38,639 nt of DNA. Origin: Candidatus Rokuibacteriota bacterium. GTDB lineage: Bacteria > Methylomirabilota > Methylomirabilia > Rokubacteriales > CSP1-6. Positions 15,764 through 23,307 of the stretch are shown here, piece after piece; positions within the stretch are counted from its first letter, which is position 1, and the number at the start of each line of letters is the position of its first letter. Position numbers and translations under genes: made by a program. The DNA lies in the NCBI GenBank assembly GCA_016193045.1, contig JACPSW010000066.1, positions 1-38,639 on the forward strand, in the 5' to 3' direction. Under the pieces are notes generated by a model that saw only the letters and a list, made by a program, of their open reading frames with translations, was not told the DNA's origin and did not search any database.

Positions 15764-16530
15764 CCCCCCCCATCGGGCGTTACGGTTCTCCGGCCCACGA
15801 CGGTGTTCACGACCTCCTCGTTCGCCTTGATCTCGTCCGGCGTGCCGCCGGCGAGCACCCGGCCCTGATGGAGCGCGATGATCCGGTCGGAGTAGCCGAA
15901 CACGATGTCCATGTCGTGCTCGACCTGGATGATGGACTTGATGCCGAGCTGCCGCGAGGCCGAGACGAGGATCTCCATGATGGCATGCTTGTCGCGAGTG
16001 CTGACGCCACTGGTGGGCTCGTCCAGCAGAATGATCTCCGGGTACAGCCCGAAGGCGGAGGCCACGTCCAGGAGCTTCTTGTCCCCCTGCGGGAGGTGCT
16101 TGGACGGCGTGTGGGCCTTCCCCGCCAGCCCGAACAGCTCGGCGATCGCCAGCGCCCCCTCCTGGACCTCCCGGTCACGCGAGAGGCCCCCGAAGAGGCG
16201 GCTCCCCCGGTTAAGTCGCGACACCACCGCCACCTGCAGCGTCTCGAGCACCGTGAGGTCCGGGAAGATCTGGACGAGCTGGAAGCTCCGGGCCATCCCG
16301 AGGCGCGCCAGGCGGACGGGACCGATGCCGCTGATGTCGCGCTCCTTGAAGCGGATCGTGCCCGCGCTCGGACGGAGCGCCCCGGTCAGCACGTTGATCA
16401 GCGTGGACTTGCCCGCGCCGTTCGGGCCGATGATGGAAACGAACTCCCCCGCGTTGACCGCGAGGCTCACGCCGTCCAGCGCGCAGAAGTCGCCGTAGAA
16501 CATCCGCACGCCCTCGGCCCGCAGGATCAT
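15760..16530 (-). CDS. livG: Branched-chain-type ABC transporter ATPase LivG
   Basis: 256-aa ATPase. Walker A GPNGAGKST, the RSFQLVQIFPDLTVLETLQVAV region, Walker B IILLDEPTSGVS, and the H-loop region VEHDMDIVFGYSDRIIALHQG typical of LivG. The signature motif is atypical: LPQGDKK instead of LS(Y/G)GxQR, with the serine and second glycine replaced. The frame runs upstream to 16671, but the ATG at 16530 (MILRAEGVRMFYGD) matches the family N-terminus. It overlaps livF by 4 bp and is separated from livM by 121 bp of hairpin-rich sequence. Confidence 0.92.
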   Translation of the reverse strand: MILRAEGVRMFYGDFCALDGVSLAVNAGEFVSIIGPNGAGKSTLINVLTGALRPSAGTIRFKERDISGIGPVRLARLGMARSFQLVQIFPDLTVLETLQVAVVSRLNRGSRLFGGLSRDREVQEGALAIAELFGLAGKAHTPSKHLPQGDKKLLDVASAFGLYPEIILLDEPTSGVSTRDKHAIMEILVSASRQLGIKSIIQVEHDMDIVFGYSDRIIALHQGRVLAGGTPDEIKANEEVVNTVVGRRTVTPDGGG

Positions 16531-16535
16531 ACCTC

Positions 16536-16598
16536 GGAGGGGGGCTCCGCCCCCCTTCCGATACCTCCCCCCAGGGATTGCGCTGGCAAAGCCAGCGC
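16536..16598 (-). other. Two hairpins in the livM-livG gap
   Basis: The 121-bp gap 16531-16651 holds no gene. Stem 1: GGGGGGC (16539-16545) with GCCCCCC (16549-16555), loop TCC. Stem 2: GCGCTGGC (16580-16587) with GCCAGCGC (16591-16598), loop AAA. A third short stem, GACAC/GTGTC, lies at 16639-16651. They separate membrane-protein and ATPase cistrons and may set relative mRNA levels; no T run marks a terminator. Confidence 0.55.
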
Positions 16599-16651
16599 TC
16601 GATCGAGGGCGCGGTCGCGCATCGGTTGGATGCGGGTTGACACGGGGTGTC

Positions 16652-17611
16652 TCATACGCGCGACACCTCACCGGGACGGCGACCCGCGAAGAGTCCCATG
16701 AGGCCGCCCGGAGCGAAGATCACCAGGAAGGCCAGGAGGGCGCCGAAGACGAGCCGCCAGTACGGCACCACCGACATCACGGTGTCCTGGAGGAAGATGA
16801 ACACGAACGCCCCCAGCACGGGCCCGAAGAAACTGGCAAAGCCTCCGAGCAGCGTCATGAACACGATGTTGCCCGAGTGGGTCCAGTAGGCGAGGGTCGG
16901 ATCCACGTTGCCCGTCGGCGGCCCCAGGAGCGCGCCGCCCGCCGCCGCGTACACCGCCGAGATGACAAACGCGTACCAGCGATAGCGCGCGATGCTGATT
17001 CCGAGCGCCTCGGCCTTCGCCGGGTTGTCGCGAATGCTGCGAAGGCAGAGGCCGAAGGCCGAGTGGACGATGCGCCACATGACGAGCGCCGCGAGCGCCA
17101 GCACCCCCAGCGAGTAGTAGTAGTACGGCCCCGCCAGATAGTCGATCTTCGCCAGCGCCTCCAGGTCGAAGCCCAGCAGCGACGGGCGGAGGACCCGGAT
17201 CCCCTCGTCGCCGCCGGTCAGCCGGTAGAACTTCAGGAGGAAGGTGTAGAAGAGCATCCCGAAGGCGAGGGTGAGCATGCTGAAGTAGATCTTCACGTAG
17301 CGGACGCAGAGGGCCCCCACCGGGGCGGCGACGAGCGCCCCCAGCGCGGCTGCGGTCAGGAGGATCAGCTCCAGCGAGCGCACACCGAAGTGCGTGGTGA
17401 GGACGGCGCCGGTGTAGGCGCCGATCCCCATGAAGAGGGCGTGACCGAAGGAAACCAGGCCCGTGTAGCCGAAGAGCAGGTTCAACCCCAGCAGGATGAC
17501 GGCGTAGGCCATGAAGGGGAGCATCAGGAGGACGTGGTAGACGGGGGCCGCGAGCGGCAGCGCGAGAACGGCGGCCGCGGCCACCCCCAGCACCAGGCGT
17601 CCTCGGCTCAA
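16652..17611 (-). CDS. livM: Branched-chain-type ABC transporter permease LivM
   Basis: About 319-aa permease with eight to nine hydrophobic segments. LivM hallmarks: LGLNLLFGYTGLVSFGHALFMGIGAY near the N-terminus, the RSIRDNPAKAEALGISIARYRWYAFVIS coupling region, and TLLGGFASFFGPVLGAFVFIFLQ near the end. The frame is open to GTG 17677, but the TTG at 17611 has a strong GGAGGG 7 nt upstream and removes a non-family N-terminal tail (MARVGAKPALEQ...), so TTG is the likely start. livH lies 97 bp upstream, with a strong hairpin in between. Confidence 0.9.
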   Translation of the reverse strand: MSRGRLVLGVAAAAVLALPLAAPVYHVLLMLPFMAYAVILLGLNLLFGYTGLVSFGHALFMGIGAYTGAVLTTHFGVRSLELILLTAAALGALVAAPVGALCVRYVKIYFSMLTLAFGMLFYTFLLKFYRLTGGDEGIRVLRPSLLGFDLEALAKIDYLAGPYYYYSLGVLALAALVMWRIVHSAFGLCLRSIRDNPAKAEALGISIARYRWYAFVISAVYAAAGGALLGPPTGNVDPTLAYWTHSGNIVFMTLLGGFASFFGPVLGAFVFIFLQDTVMSVVPYWRLVFGALLAFLVIFAPGGLMGLFAGRRPGEVSRV

Positions 17612-17666
17612 AGGAATACCCTCCAAAGCACGACTCCGGCCTTGTTCGAGCGCGGGCTTCGCCCCG

Positions 17667-17693
17667 ACCCGCGCCACCTCAAGTGGCGCGGGT
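17667..17693. other. Perfect 11-bp stem hairpin between livH and livM
   Basis: ACCCGCGCCAC (17667-17677) and GTGGCGCGGGT (17683-17693) pair perfectly around CTCAA. It sits in the 97-bp livH-livM gap, just before the Shine-Dalgarno of livM. Without a T run it is more likely an mRNA stability or processing hairpin, or a REP-like palindrome, than a terminator. Confidence 0.6.
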
Positions 17694-17708
17694 ACCCGCC
17701 GAAGAAGC

Positions 17709-18596
17709 TCAAACCGCCACCCGCCCGAAGAGGCCCCGCGGCCGCAGGACCAGGACGGCGATCACGATCAGATAGATCATCAGCATTTCCAGTTCCGGGT
17801 AGACGGCGATGGCGACCGCGCGGAAGACGCCCACCACCAGCGCGCCGACGAAGGCGCCGCGCATGCTGCCGAGGCCGCCGATCACCACGACCGCGAAGGC
17901 CTCCACGATCAGCTCGATCCCCATCTCGCTCATGGCGGCGGTGGCGGGGATGACGAGCGCGCCGCCGAGCGTCCCCAGCGCCGTCCCGAGCGTAAAGACT
18001 TTCGCGTAGACCCAGCGCATGTCCACGCCGAGCGCCTCCGCCATCTCGCGGTTGTCGGCGGCAGCGCGGATGATCCGGCCGAACGCCGTGCGGGCCAGGA
18101 GCCAGCCGATGCCGAGCGCGATGGCGAGGCTCGCCCCGATGACGATGAGGTTATAGACGGGCACGGTAGCGCCGAGCAGGTTGACCTGGCCGTAGGTGAG
18201 GTAGAGGGCGGAGGTGGAGTAGGGCGCCGTGCCCCAGGTCAGGCGAACCACGTCCTCGAGCATCAGGACGAGCGCGAAGGTCAGCAGGAGCTGGAAGGTC
18301 TCGTCTCGATCGTAGACGAAGCTCAAGAGCCCGCGCTCGACCACGACCCCCACGACCCCGACGAGGAGGCCCGCCAGGGCCAGGGGGAGAATGAACAGAG
18401 CCGGGGGGCCCCCGGCGGCCGTGAAGGCCTGTACCGCCGAGACCCCCACGTAGGCGCCGAGGGCGTAGAACGACCCGCACGCGAGGTTGAAGATCCGCTG
18501 GACCCCGAACACCACCTGGAGCCCCGCCGCGACCAGAAAGAGGATCGCGGCGTGGAAAACCCCGCCCATCAAGATGTTGACCAGGTTCGCGGCCAT
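17709..18596 (-). CDS. livH: Branched-chain-type ABC transporter permease LivH
   Basis: 295-aa permease, about eight hydrophobic helices. Features: GLQVVFGVQRIFNLACGSFYALGAYVG (LivH entry motif), the RAAADNREMAEALGVDMRWVYAKVFTLGTALGTLGGAL coupling loop, and VVIGGLGSMRGAFVGALVVG near the C-terminus, all standard for the family. I prefer the ATG at 18596 over the GTG at 18608, because the latter runs into the upstream palindromic repeat. The binding-protein gene livK lies 52 bp upstream, with a repeat copy in the gap. Confidence 0.92.
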   Translation of the reverse strand: MAANLVNILMGGVFHAAILFLVAAGLQVVFGVQRIFNLACGSFYALGAYVGVSAVQAFTAAGGPPALFILPLALAGLLVGVVGVVVERGLLSFVYDRDETFQLLLTFALVLMLEDVVRLTWGTAPYSTSALYLTYGQVNLLGATVPVYNLIVIGASLAIALGIGWLLARTAFGRIIRAAADNREMAEALGVDMRWVYAKVFTLGTALGTLGGALVIPATAAMSEMGIELIVEAFAVVVIGGLGSMRGAFVGALVVGVFRAVAIAVYPELEMLMIYLIVIAVLVLRPRGLFGRVAV

Positions 18597-18602
18597 GCTC
18601 GG

Positions 18603-18648
18603 CCCCACCCCTCTCCCCCGGAGGGGAGAGGGTAGGGTGAGGGGTGAG
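18603..18648. repeat. Palindromic repeat copy B, between livK and livH
   Basis: CCCCTCTCCCC and GGGGAGAGGG pair around CGGA, with a flanking TAGGGTGAGGGGTGAG arm. The design matches copies at 3093-3142 and 37729-37808. Here it fills the livK-livH gap, where it may also act as an mRNA hairpin protecting the binding-protein message. Confidence 0.7.
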
Positions 18649-19941
18649 CTAGCCCTTCAGCGGGAAGGTGGCGTTGATCCAGTCCAGGAGCTTGGTGCTC
18701 GTCGTCGGCTTCATGATCTTCGCCGTGGGCAGCACCTCCACCGGATCGATCGTCACGAAGTCGAACGCGTTCTTGTGCGTCGTGATCCCCTGGAAGAAAT
18801 TGCACATCTGGACGTGGTCGGCGCGCCAGCTGCGCTTGCCCGACAGGGACTCCACCTCGATCCCCTCGAGCGCCTTGGCGACCTGCTCCTTGGACGGCCA
18901 CTCGCCGGCCGCCTTGTAGGCCTTCTCCACCCCGGCCTTGTACGATTCCACCGTGAAGTAGCCGTGGTCGCACTCGTAGGGCGGGTACTCCCCGTACTTG
19001 GCCTTATACTCGCGCACGAACTGCTTCAGGAGGGGGCTCGCGCCGGCGTGGTTGAAGTACATGCTGTTGTAGCCCAGGATCAGCCCCTCCGGCGTGAACT
19101 CTTTCTTCAGCGAGTCGTGGACCCCGCCGCCGGTCGTGAAGCACGCCTTCATCGTCTTGAAGAGGCCCACCGCCGCAGCCTGCTTCATGAGGATCGTCGT
19201 GTCCCCCGACCAGAAGCTCGTCATCAGGAGGTCGGGCTTGGCCTGCTGGATCGCCGCGATGTGAGAGGTGAAGTCGGTCACGCCCAGCTTGGGGAAGAGC
19301 TCCAGGACGGACTTGACGCCCGGCGTGTAGCGCTTGAGGACCGCCTGGTAGGTCTCCCAGCAGTCGTGGCCGTAGGAGTAGTCGTTGTTGATGCCCGCGA
19401 TCGTCTTGACCCCCTTGAAGTACTTGGCCGTGAGGAGCGCGCCGCCGATCGCTTCCACCTCGTTGTCCACGCTCCGGAAGGCGTAGGTCGGGTTCGGCAT
19501 CGTCTCCTCGACGCCCTTCTGCGTCGTGCCGTCCCACGACAGCCAGAGCATCTTCAGCTCCTCGGCGGCCGGACCCAGGGCGAGGCCGACCGCGGTGGAG
19601 ATCCCTCCGACGATGACATCCACCTTCGCCTGCAGCGCCAGCTTCCGGAAGCGCTCGAGGGTGTCCTTCGGGTTGGACTCCTCCTCGAAGACCAGCTCGA
19701 CCTTCCGGCCCAGAATGCCGCCCGCCTTGTTGACCCGCTCGGCCCACCACTCGACGCCCCGCTGGCCGGCCGCCCCTACCGGCGCCGCCACCCCCGCGCG
19801 GATCGGCATGACGCCGATCTTCACCGGACCCGACGGGACGCCTTTGCGCGCCTGGGCGCTGACCACGGCGGGAAACCCCACCGCGCTGCCTGCCGCCGCC
19901 ACTCCCACTCCCTTGAGGAACTCGCGCCTGCTCGTCTCCAT
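18649..19941 (-). CDS. livK: Branched-chain-type ABC transporter binding protein, Tat signal
   Basis: 430-aa periplasmic binding protein of the Leu/Ile/Val (type I) fold. The N-terminus carries a twin-arginine signal, TSRREFLKG, followed by a hydrophobic Ala/Gly stretch to SAQA (about residue 31). The mature part starts VKIGVMPIRAGVAAPVGAAG and contains the family segments VELVFEEESNPKDTLERFRK, VDVIVGG, INNDYSYGHDCWETY and the C-terminal VEVLPTAKIMKPTT. AAGGAGG precedes the ATG at 19941. Substrate is unknown; the neighbours (CaiC-like ligase, crotonase, FAD oxidoreductase) argue for an organic acid or betaine-like compound rather than an amino acid, but this is inference. Confidence 0.9.
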   Translation of the reverse strand: METSRREFLKGVGVAAAGSAVGFPAVVSAQARKGVPSGPVKIGVMPIRAGVAAPVGAAGQRGVEWWAERVNKAGGILGRKVELVFEEESNPKDTLERFRKLALQAKVDVIVGGISTAVGLALGPAAEELKMLWLSWDGTTQKGVEETMPNPTYAFRSVDNEVEAIGGALLTAKYFKGVKTIAGINNDYSYGHDCWETYQAVLKRYTPGVKSVLELFPKLGVTDFTSHIAAIQQAKPDLLMTSFWSGDTTILMKQAAAVGLFKTMKACFTTGGGVHDSLKKEFTPEGLILGYNSMYFNHAGASPLLKQFVREYKAKYGEYPPYECDHGYFTVESYKAGVEKAYKAAGEWPSKEQVAKALEGIEVESLSGKRSWRADHVQMCNFFQGITTHKNAFDFVTIDPVEVLPTAKIMKPTTSTKLLDWINATFPLKG

Positions 19942-19965
19942 GCCCCCCTCCTTAGTCTGGTTGTT

Positions 19966-21516
19966 TTATGGTTTCGACCCCCGCAGCAGGTGCTTCTGAA
20001 TCTTTCCCACGGACGTGCGCGGAAACGTCTCCCTGAACTCGACGATCTCGGGGACCTTAAACTTGGACAACCGGGCCCCGCACCACTCGATCAGCTCCTC
20101 GGCGGTGGCGCGCCCGCCCTCCCGCAGGATGACGAGGGCCTTGATCGCCTCGTCCCGGACGGGATCGGGCACCCCGATCACCGCCGCATCGGCGACCGCC
20201 CCGTGCTGCCGCAGCACCGCCTCGACCTCGCCCGCGGCGACGTTCTCGCCGGCCCGCTTGATGATATCCTTTTTGCGGTCCACGAAGTGAAAGTACCCCT
20301 CTTCATCCATCCAGGCCAGGTCTCCCGTGTAGAGCCATTCGCCGCGGATGGCCTCCGCCGTCGCTTCCGGGTTCTTGAAGTAGCCCTTCATGAGGCTCAC
20401 CCCCGGCACACCCCGGAGCACCAGCTCGCCGACGGTGCGCGGGGGGACCTCCTGCCCGGCGTCGTCCACGACCCGGAGCTCCGCGCCGAGGGCGGGCATC
20501 CCCATGGAGAGCGGCTTCGAGGGCAGGTCGAGGGGGTTGATGAGGGGCAGGCTCATGCTCTCGGTCATCCCCCAGAGCTGCATCAGGCGGACCCCGAAGC
20601 GCGCGTGCCAGGCCTCGAACTCTTCCGGCGTCACGTTCTGGGCGTAGGTCACCAGCCGGAGCCGGTGCTGCCGGTGGTGGGGGCGGTCTGGCTGGTTGAG
20701 CAGCATCCGCACCGGGGCCGCGAAGAGGGCGGCCAGCGTCGCCCCGTAGGCGATCGCCTGGTCCCAGAAGCGGGAGGCGCTGAAGCCTTCCATCACCGCG
20801 GCGCTGGCGCCCGCGAGCAGCGTCGGGACGAAGGCGTGGATATGGGCCCCCGCGTGGAAGAACGGCAGCACGATCAGATGGCGGTCGTCGGGGGCGACCC
20901 GCATCGCCTTGGCCATCATCTCGCCCCCGTGGAGGTAGTTGGCGTGGGTGATGAGGACGCCCTTGGGCTTGGACGTGGTGCCCGACGTGTACATCATGGC
21001 GACCTCGTCGAGCGGTCCCAGGGACGCCTCGGGCGGGTCGGCGGGCTGGCGCTCGACGACCTCGGCGAGGGCGCGCGCGCCTTCCACCGGACCCTCGCGC
21101 GTCGCCACGACCTCCTGGAGACCGGGGCAGCGGCCGCGGCAGGCCAGCACCGCGGCGGCCGACGAGCCCTGGACAAAGGAGACCTTCGCCTCGGAGTGGC
21201 CCAGGATGTACGCCATCTCGTCGGGTGTCGAGTCCGGGTGGGTCGGCACCATCACGGTGCCGGTCTTGGCCGCCGCAAACCAGCAGAAGAGGAACTCGGG
21301 CGAGTTGCGGAGGTGGAGGTTGAACTTGTCGCCCCGGGCGAGGCCCAGCTTCCCGAGGGCGTGAGCGACCTGGTTCACGCGCCGGTCGAAGGCGTCGTAC
21401 GTATAGCGCTCGACGTGGCCCGTCCGGTCCTCGAAGAGGACGAAGGTCTTCGCGGGGAAGCGGCGGGCCTTGTCCTCCAGGGCCGACTTGAGCGTCCGGT
21501 TGCCGACGATGTTCAT
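19966..21516 (-). CDS. Acyl-CoA ligase, CaiC-like (AMP-binding family)
   Basis: 516-aa adenylate-forming CoA ligase. P-loop-like MMYTSGTTSKPKG (about residue 170), the QLWGMTES acyl-site motif, hinge EWLYTGDLAWMDEEGYFHFVDRKKD and C-terminal catalytic Lys in TSVGKIQK. It resembles crotonobetaine/carnitine-CoA ligases (CaiC) in RAGENVAAGEVE and overall length, but substrate specificity cannot be read. The start is the ATG at 21516 overlapping the crotonase stop (ATGA). The frame runs further upstream only as a shadow. livK follows 24 bp downstream, suggesting that import and CoA activation are coexpressed. Confidence 0.9.
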   Translation of the reverse strand: MNIVGNRTLKSALEDKARRFPAKTFVLFEDRTGHVERYTYDAFDRRVNQVAHALGKLGLARGDKFNLHLRNSPEFLFCWFAAAKTGTVMVPTHPDSTPDEMAYILGHSEAKVSFVQGSSAAAVLACRGRCPGLQEVVATREGPVEGARALAEVVERQPADPPEASLGPLDEVAMMYTSGTTSKPKGVLITHANYLHGGEMMAKAMRVAPDDRHLIVLPFFHAGAHIHAFVPTLLAGASAAVMEGFSASRFWDQAIAYGATLAALFAAPVRMLLNQPDRPHHRQHRLRLVTYAQNVTPEEFEAWHARFGVRLMQLWGMTESMSLPLINPLDLPSKPLSMGMPALGAELRVVDDAGQEVPPRTVGELVLRGVPGVSLMKGYFKNPEATAEAIRGEWLYTGDLAWMDEEGYFHFVDRKKDIIKRAGENVAAGEVEAVLRQHGAVADAAVIGVPDPVRDEAIKALVILREGGRATAEELIEWCGARLSKFKVPEIVEFRETFPRTSVGKIQKHLLRGSKP

Positions 21517-22271
21517 CGCTTCCGCCTCCGCTCCAGGAAGCTCCGGAGGCGCCCCTGAGCCTCGTCGCCGGCCAGGCAGCCGGCGAAAGCCTGGGGCTCC
21601 CCCCCGCGCACCGGCCCCACGATGTCGGCGAGCACGCGCTTCGTCGCTTTGATGCCGCCCGCGGGAAGCCGCGCGAGCTCGCCCGCCCACCGGAGCGCCT
21701 CTTCGAGCAGCCGGTCGGCAGCCACCACGCGGTTGACGAGGCCGATCCGCCGCGCCTCGGTTGCGTCGAAGGTGGCGCCGGAGAGGATCAGCTCCCGCGC
21801 CCGGGCCTCCCCGACCAGGCGCACCAGCCGGTGGATCCCGTAGGCGGGGGGCCACCCCAGCGTGATCTCGGGAAGGCCGAAGCGGGCCCCGTCGGCCGCC
21901 AGGCGGAGGTCGTGGGAAGCGGCCAGCACGAGGCCACCTCCGAGGGTGACGCCGCCGACGGCGGCGAGCGTGATCAGCGGGAGCGCCGCCCAGCGATCGA
22001 GGAGCAGCCCCTGGGTGGTCGCGAGCGCCTCGGCCTCGCGCGGCGTCAAGGCGGCCGTCTCCTTGAGGTCGTTGCCGGCGCAGAAGGCCCGGCCCGCGCC
22101 GCGGGTCACCACCACCTTGAGGCCCGGCTCGCTCACGAGCCGCTCGGCGACCCGGCCGAGCTCGGCGGTGAGCCCGCGGTCCAGGGCGTTCAAGGCGTCC
22201 GGCCGGTTCAGCGTGACGAGCGCCACCGCCCCTCGAAGTTCCACCTCGACGAGCGCGCCGGCCACCGTCAT
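21513..22271 (-). CDS. Enoyl-CoA hydratase/isomerase (crotonase) family protein
   Basis: 252-aa crotonase-fold protein acting on acyl-CoA thioesters. The oxyanion hole is formed by AFCAGNDLKE and GGVTLGGGL, and GLPEITLGWPPAYGIHRL carries the second catalytic Glu. The first hydratase Glu, normally in GGGCE, is replaced (GGGLV), so this is probably not an ordinary 2-enoyl-CoA hydratase; isomerase, dehydratase or hydrolase activity is possible. It overlaps both neighbours by 4 bp: the metE-like gene upstream and the CaiC-like ligase downstream. The mix of a CaiC-like ligase and crotonase resembles carnitine-type CoA pathways, but there is no CaiA/CaiB here. Confidence 0.9.
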   Translation of the reverse strand: MTVAGALVEVELRGAVALVTLNRPDALNALDRGLTAELGRVAERLVSEPGLKVVVTRGAGRAFCAGNDLKETAALTPREAEALATTQGLLLDRWAALPLITLAAVGGVTLGGGLVLAASHDLRLAADGARFGLPEITLGWPPAYGIHRLVRLVGEARARELILSGATFDATEARRIGLVNRVVAADRLLEEALRWAGELARLPAGGIKATKRVLADIVGPVRGGEPQAFAGCLAGDEAQGRLRSFLERRRKR

Positions 22272-23305
22272 GCGATCCCGAGCTCCTTACGGGCGAGCTT
22301 CGTGCCGGCCACCAGGCGCTTGAGCTTTTCCGCCGCGAGCCACCGGGGAACGGGGAAGAACCCGCAGTCGGGAATGGCCGAGAGCTTCTCGACCGGAATG
22401 GACTTCGCGCAGGCCCGCAGGCGCTCCGCCACATCCTCCGGCGTCTCCATGTAGAAGGACTTGACGTCCACCACCCCGCAGGCGACCTCCCGGTCCACCC
22501 CGATCTCCTTCCACATCTCGATCTCGGCCATCTCCCGGTTCGCGTACTCGAACACGAACTGGTCGCACTTCGCCTCGAGCAACGCTGGAAACAGCGGCCG
22601 GTAGGTGCGCTTGCCGCGAGGGCGCGACATCAGGTTACCGAAGCAGATGTGATAGCCCACCTTGGCCTTCACGCCCTCGACGCACGCGTTGAAGAGCTTG
22701 ACGTACTCCGCCGCCTGGCCGGGCACGATGGCCGCCGACGGCTCGTCGATCTGGACATAGTCGGCGCCTGCCTCCACGAGCGCTTTCAATTCCCGGTTCA
22801 CCGCCGGCGCCAGATCCCAGCAGAGGGCGAGGCGGTCGTTGTTGTACACGTCGCCCGGACGGAGCTGGATGTGGATCGACAGCGTCACGGGCCCCGGGAT
22901 CGTGGCCTTGACCGGCTTGTCGGTCTGGGTCTTGAGGTACTTGAACTCCTGGACGACGCCGAGCCCTCCCGGCACCTGGATCCGCTCGGTGGGGCGGTAG
23001 CGCGGCGGACTGTCGTAGGCATAGAGCCCCGTCTTCCTGAGCGGCTCGATGTGCTCCAGGCCCGCCATCTTGCCGTAGAAGGTCTGGACGAAGAAGAACC
23101 GCCGCATCTCCCCGTCGCAGATCACGTCCACCCCGGCCCGCTCCTGGTCCCGGATCGCGAGCTGGGTGGCGTCATCGAAGGTCTCCTTCTCATCCGTGGC
23201 CCCGTACTCGCCGGCCTTGATCTTGTCGAGCGCGGCCCAGAACCACCCCGGGAAGCCGTGGCTCCCCATGACGTGCGTGTAGAGGGTCGGCAGCTTCGGT
23301 CCCAT
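22268..23305 (-). CDS. Core-MetE-like zinc methyltransferase 2
   Basis: 345-aa catalytic-domain-only MetE relative. Zinc ligands: HIC (His219, Cys221), Glu253 in VFEY and Cys314 in IPDCGF; IQ(I)DEP motif present (VQIDEPS). The canonical DIH loop is again DVK (Lys282 in VVDVKSF). It shares MGSHGFPGWF, TFDDATQLAIRDQERAGVDV and CDGEMRR with the other two copies, so they are clear paralogues. The start is the ATG at 23305 behind AAAGGAGAC, 2 bp after the FAD oxidoreductase stop. It overlaps the crotonase gene by 4 bp. The gene is therefore locked between an oxidoreductase and acyl-CoA enzymes, away from homocysteine or methionine genes. Confidence 0.87.
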   Translation of the reverse strand: MGPKLPTLYTHVMGSHGFPGWFWAALDKIKAGEYGATDEKETFDDATQLAIRDQERAGVDVICDGEMRRFFFVQTFYGKMAGLEHIEPLRKTGLYAYDSPPRYRPTERIQVPGGLGVVQEFKYLKTQTDKPVKATIPGPVTLSIHIQLRPGDVYNNDRLALCWDLAPAVNRELKALVEAGADYVQIDEPSAAIVPGQAAEYVKLFNACVEGVKAKVGYHICFGNLMSRPRGKRTYRPLFPALLEAKCDQFVFEYANREMAEIEMWKEIGVDREVACGVVDVKSFYMETPEDVAERLRACAKSIPVEKLSAIPDCGFFPVPRWLAAEKLKRLVAGTKLARKELGIA

Positions 23306-23307
23306 CG

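Noticed and set aside
18487..21558. Plus-strand open frame of 1023 codons
   Set aside because: Antisense shadow of livK and the CaiC-like ligase, with no family features or plausible start signal.
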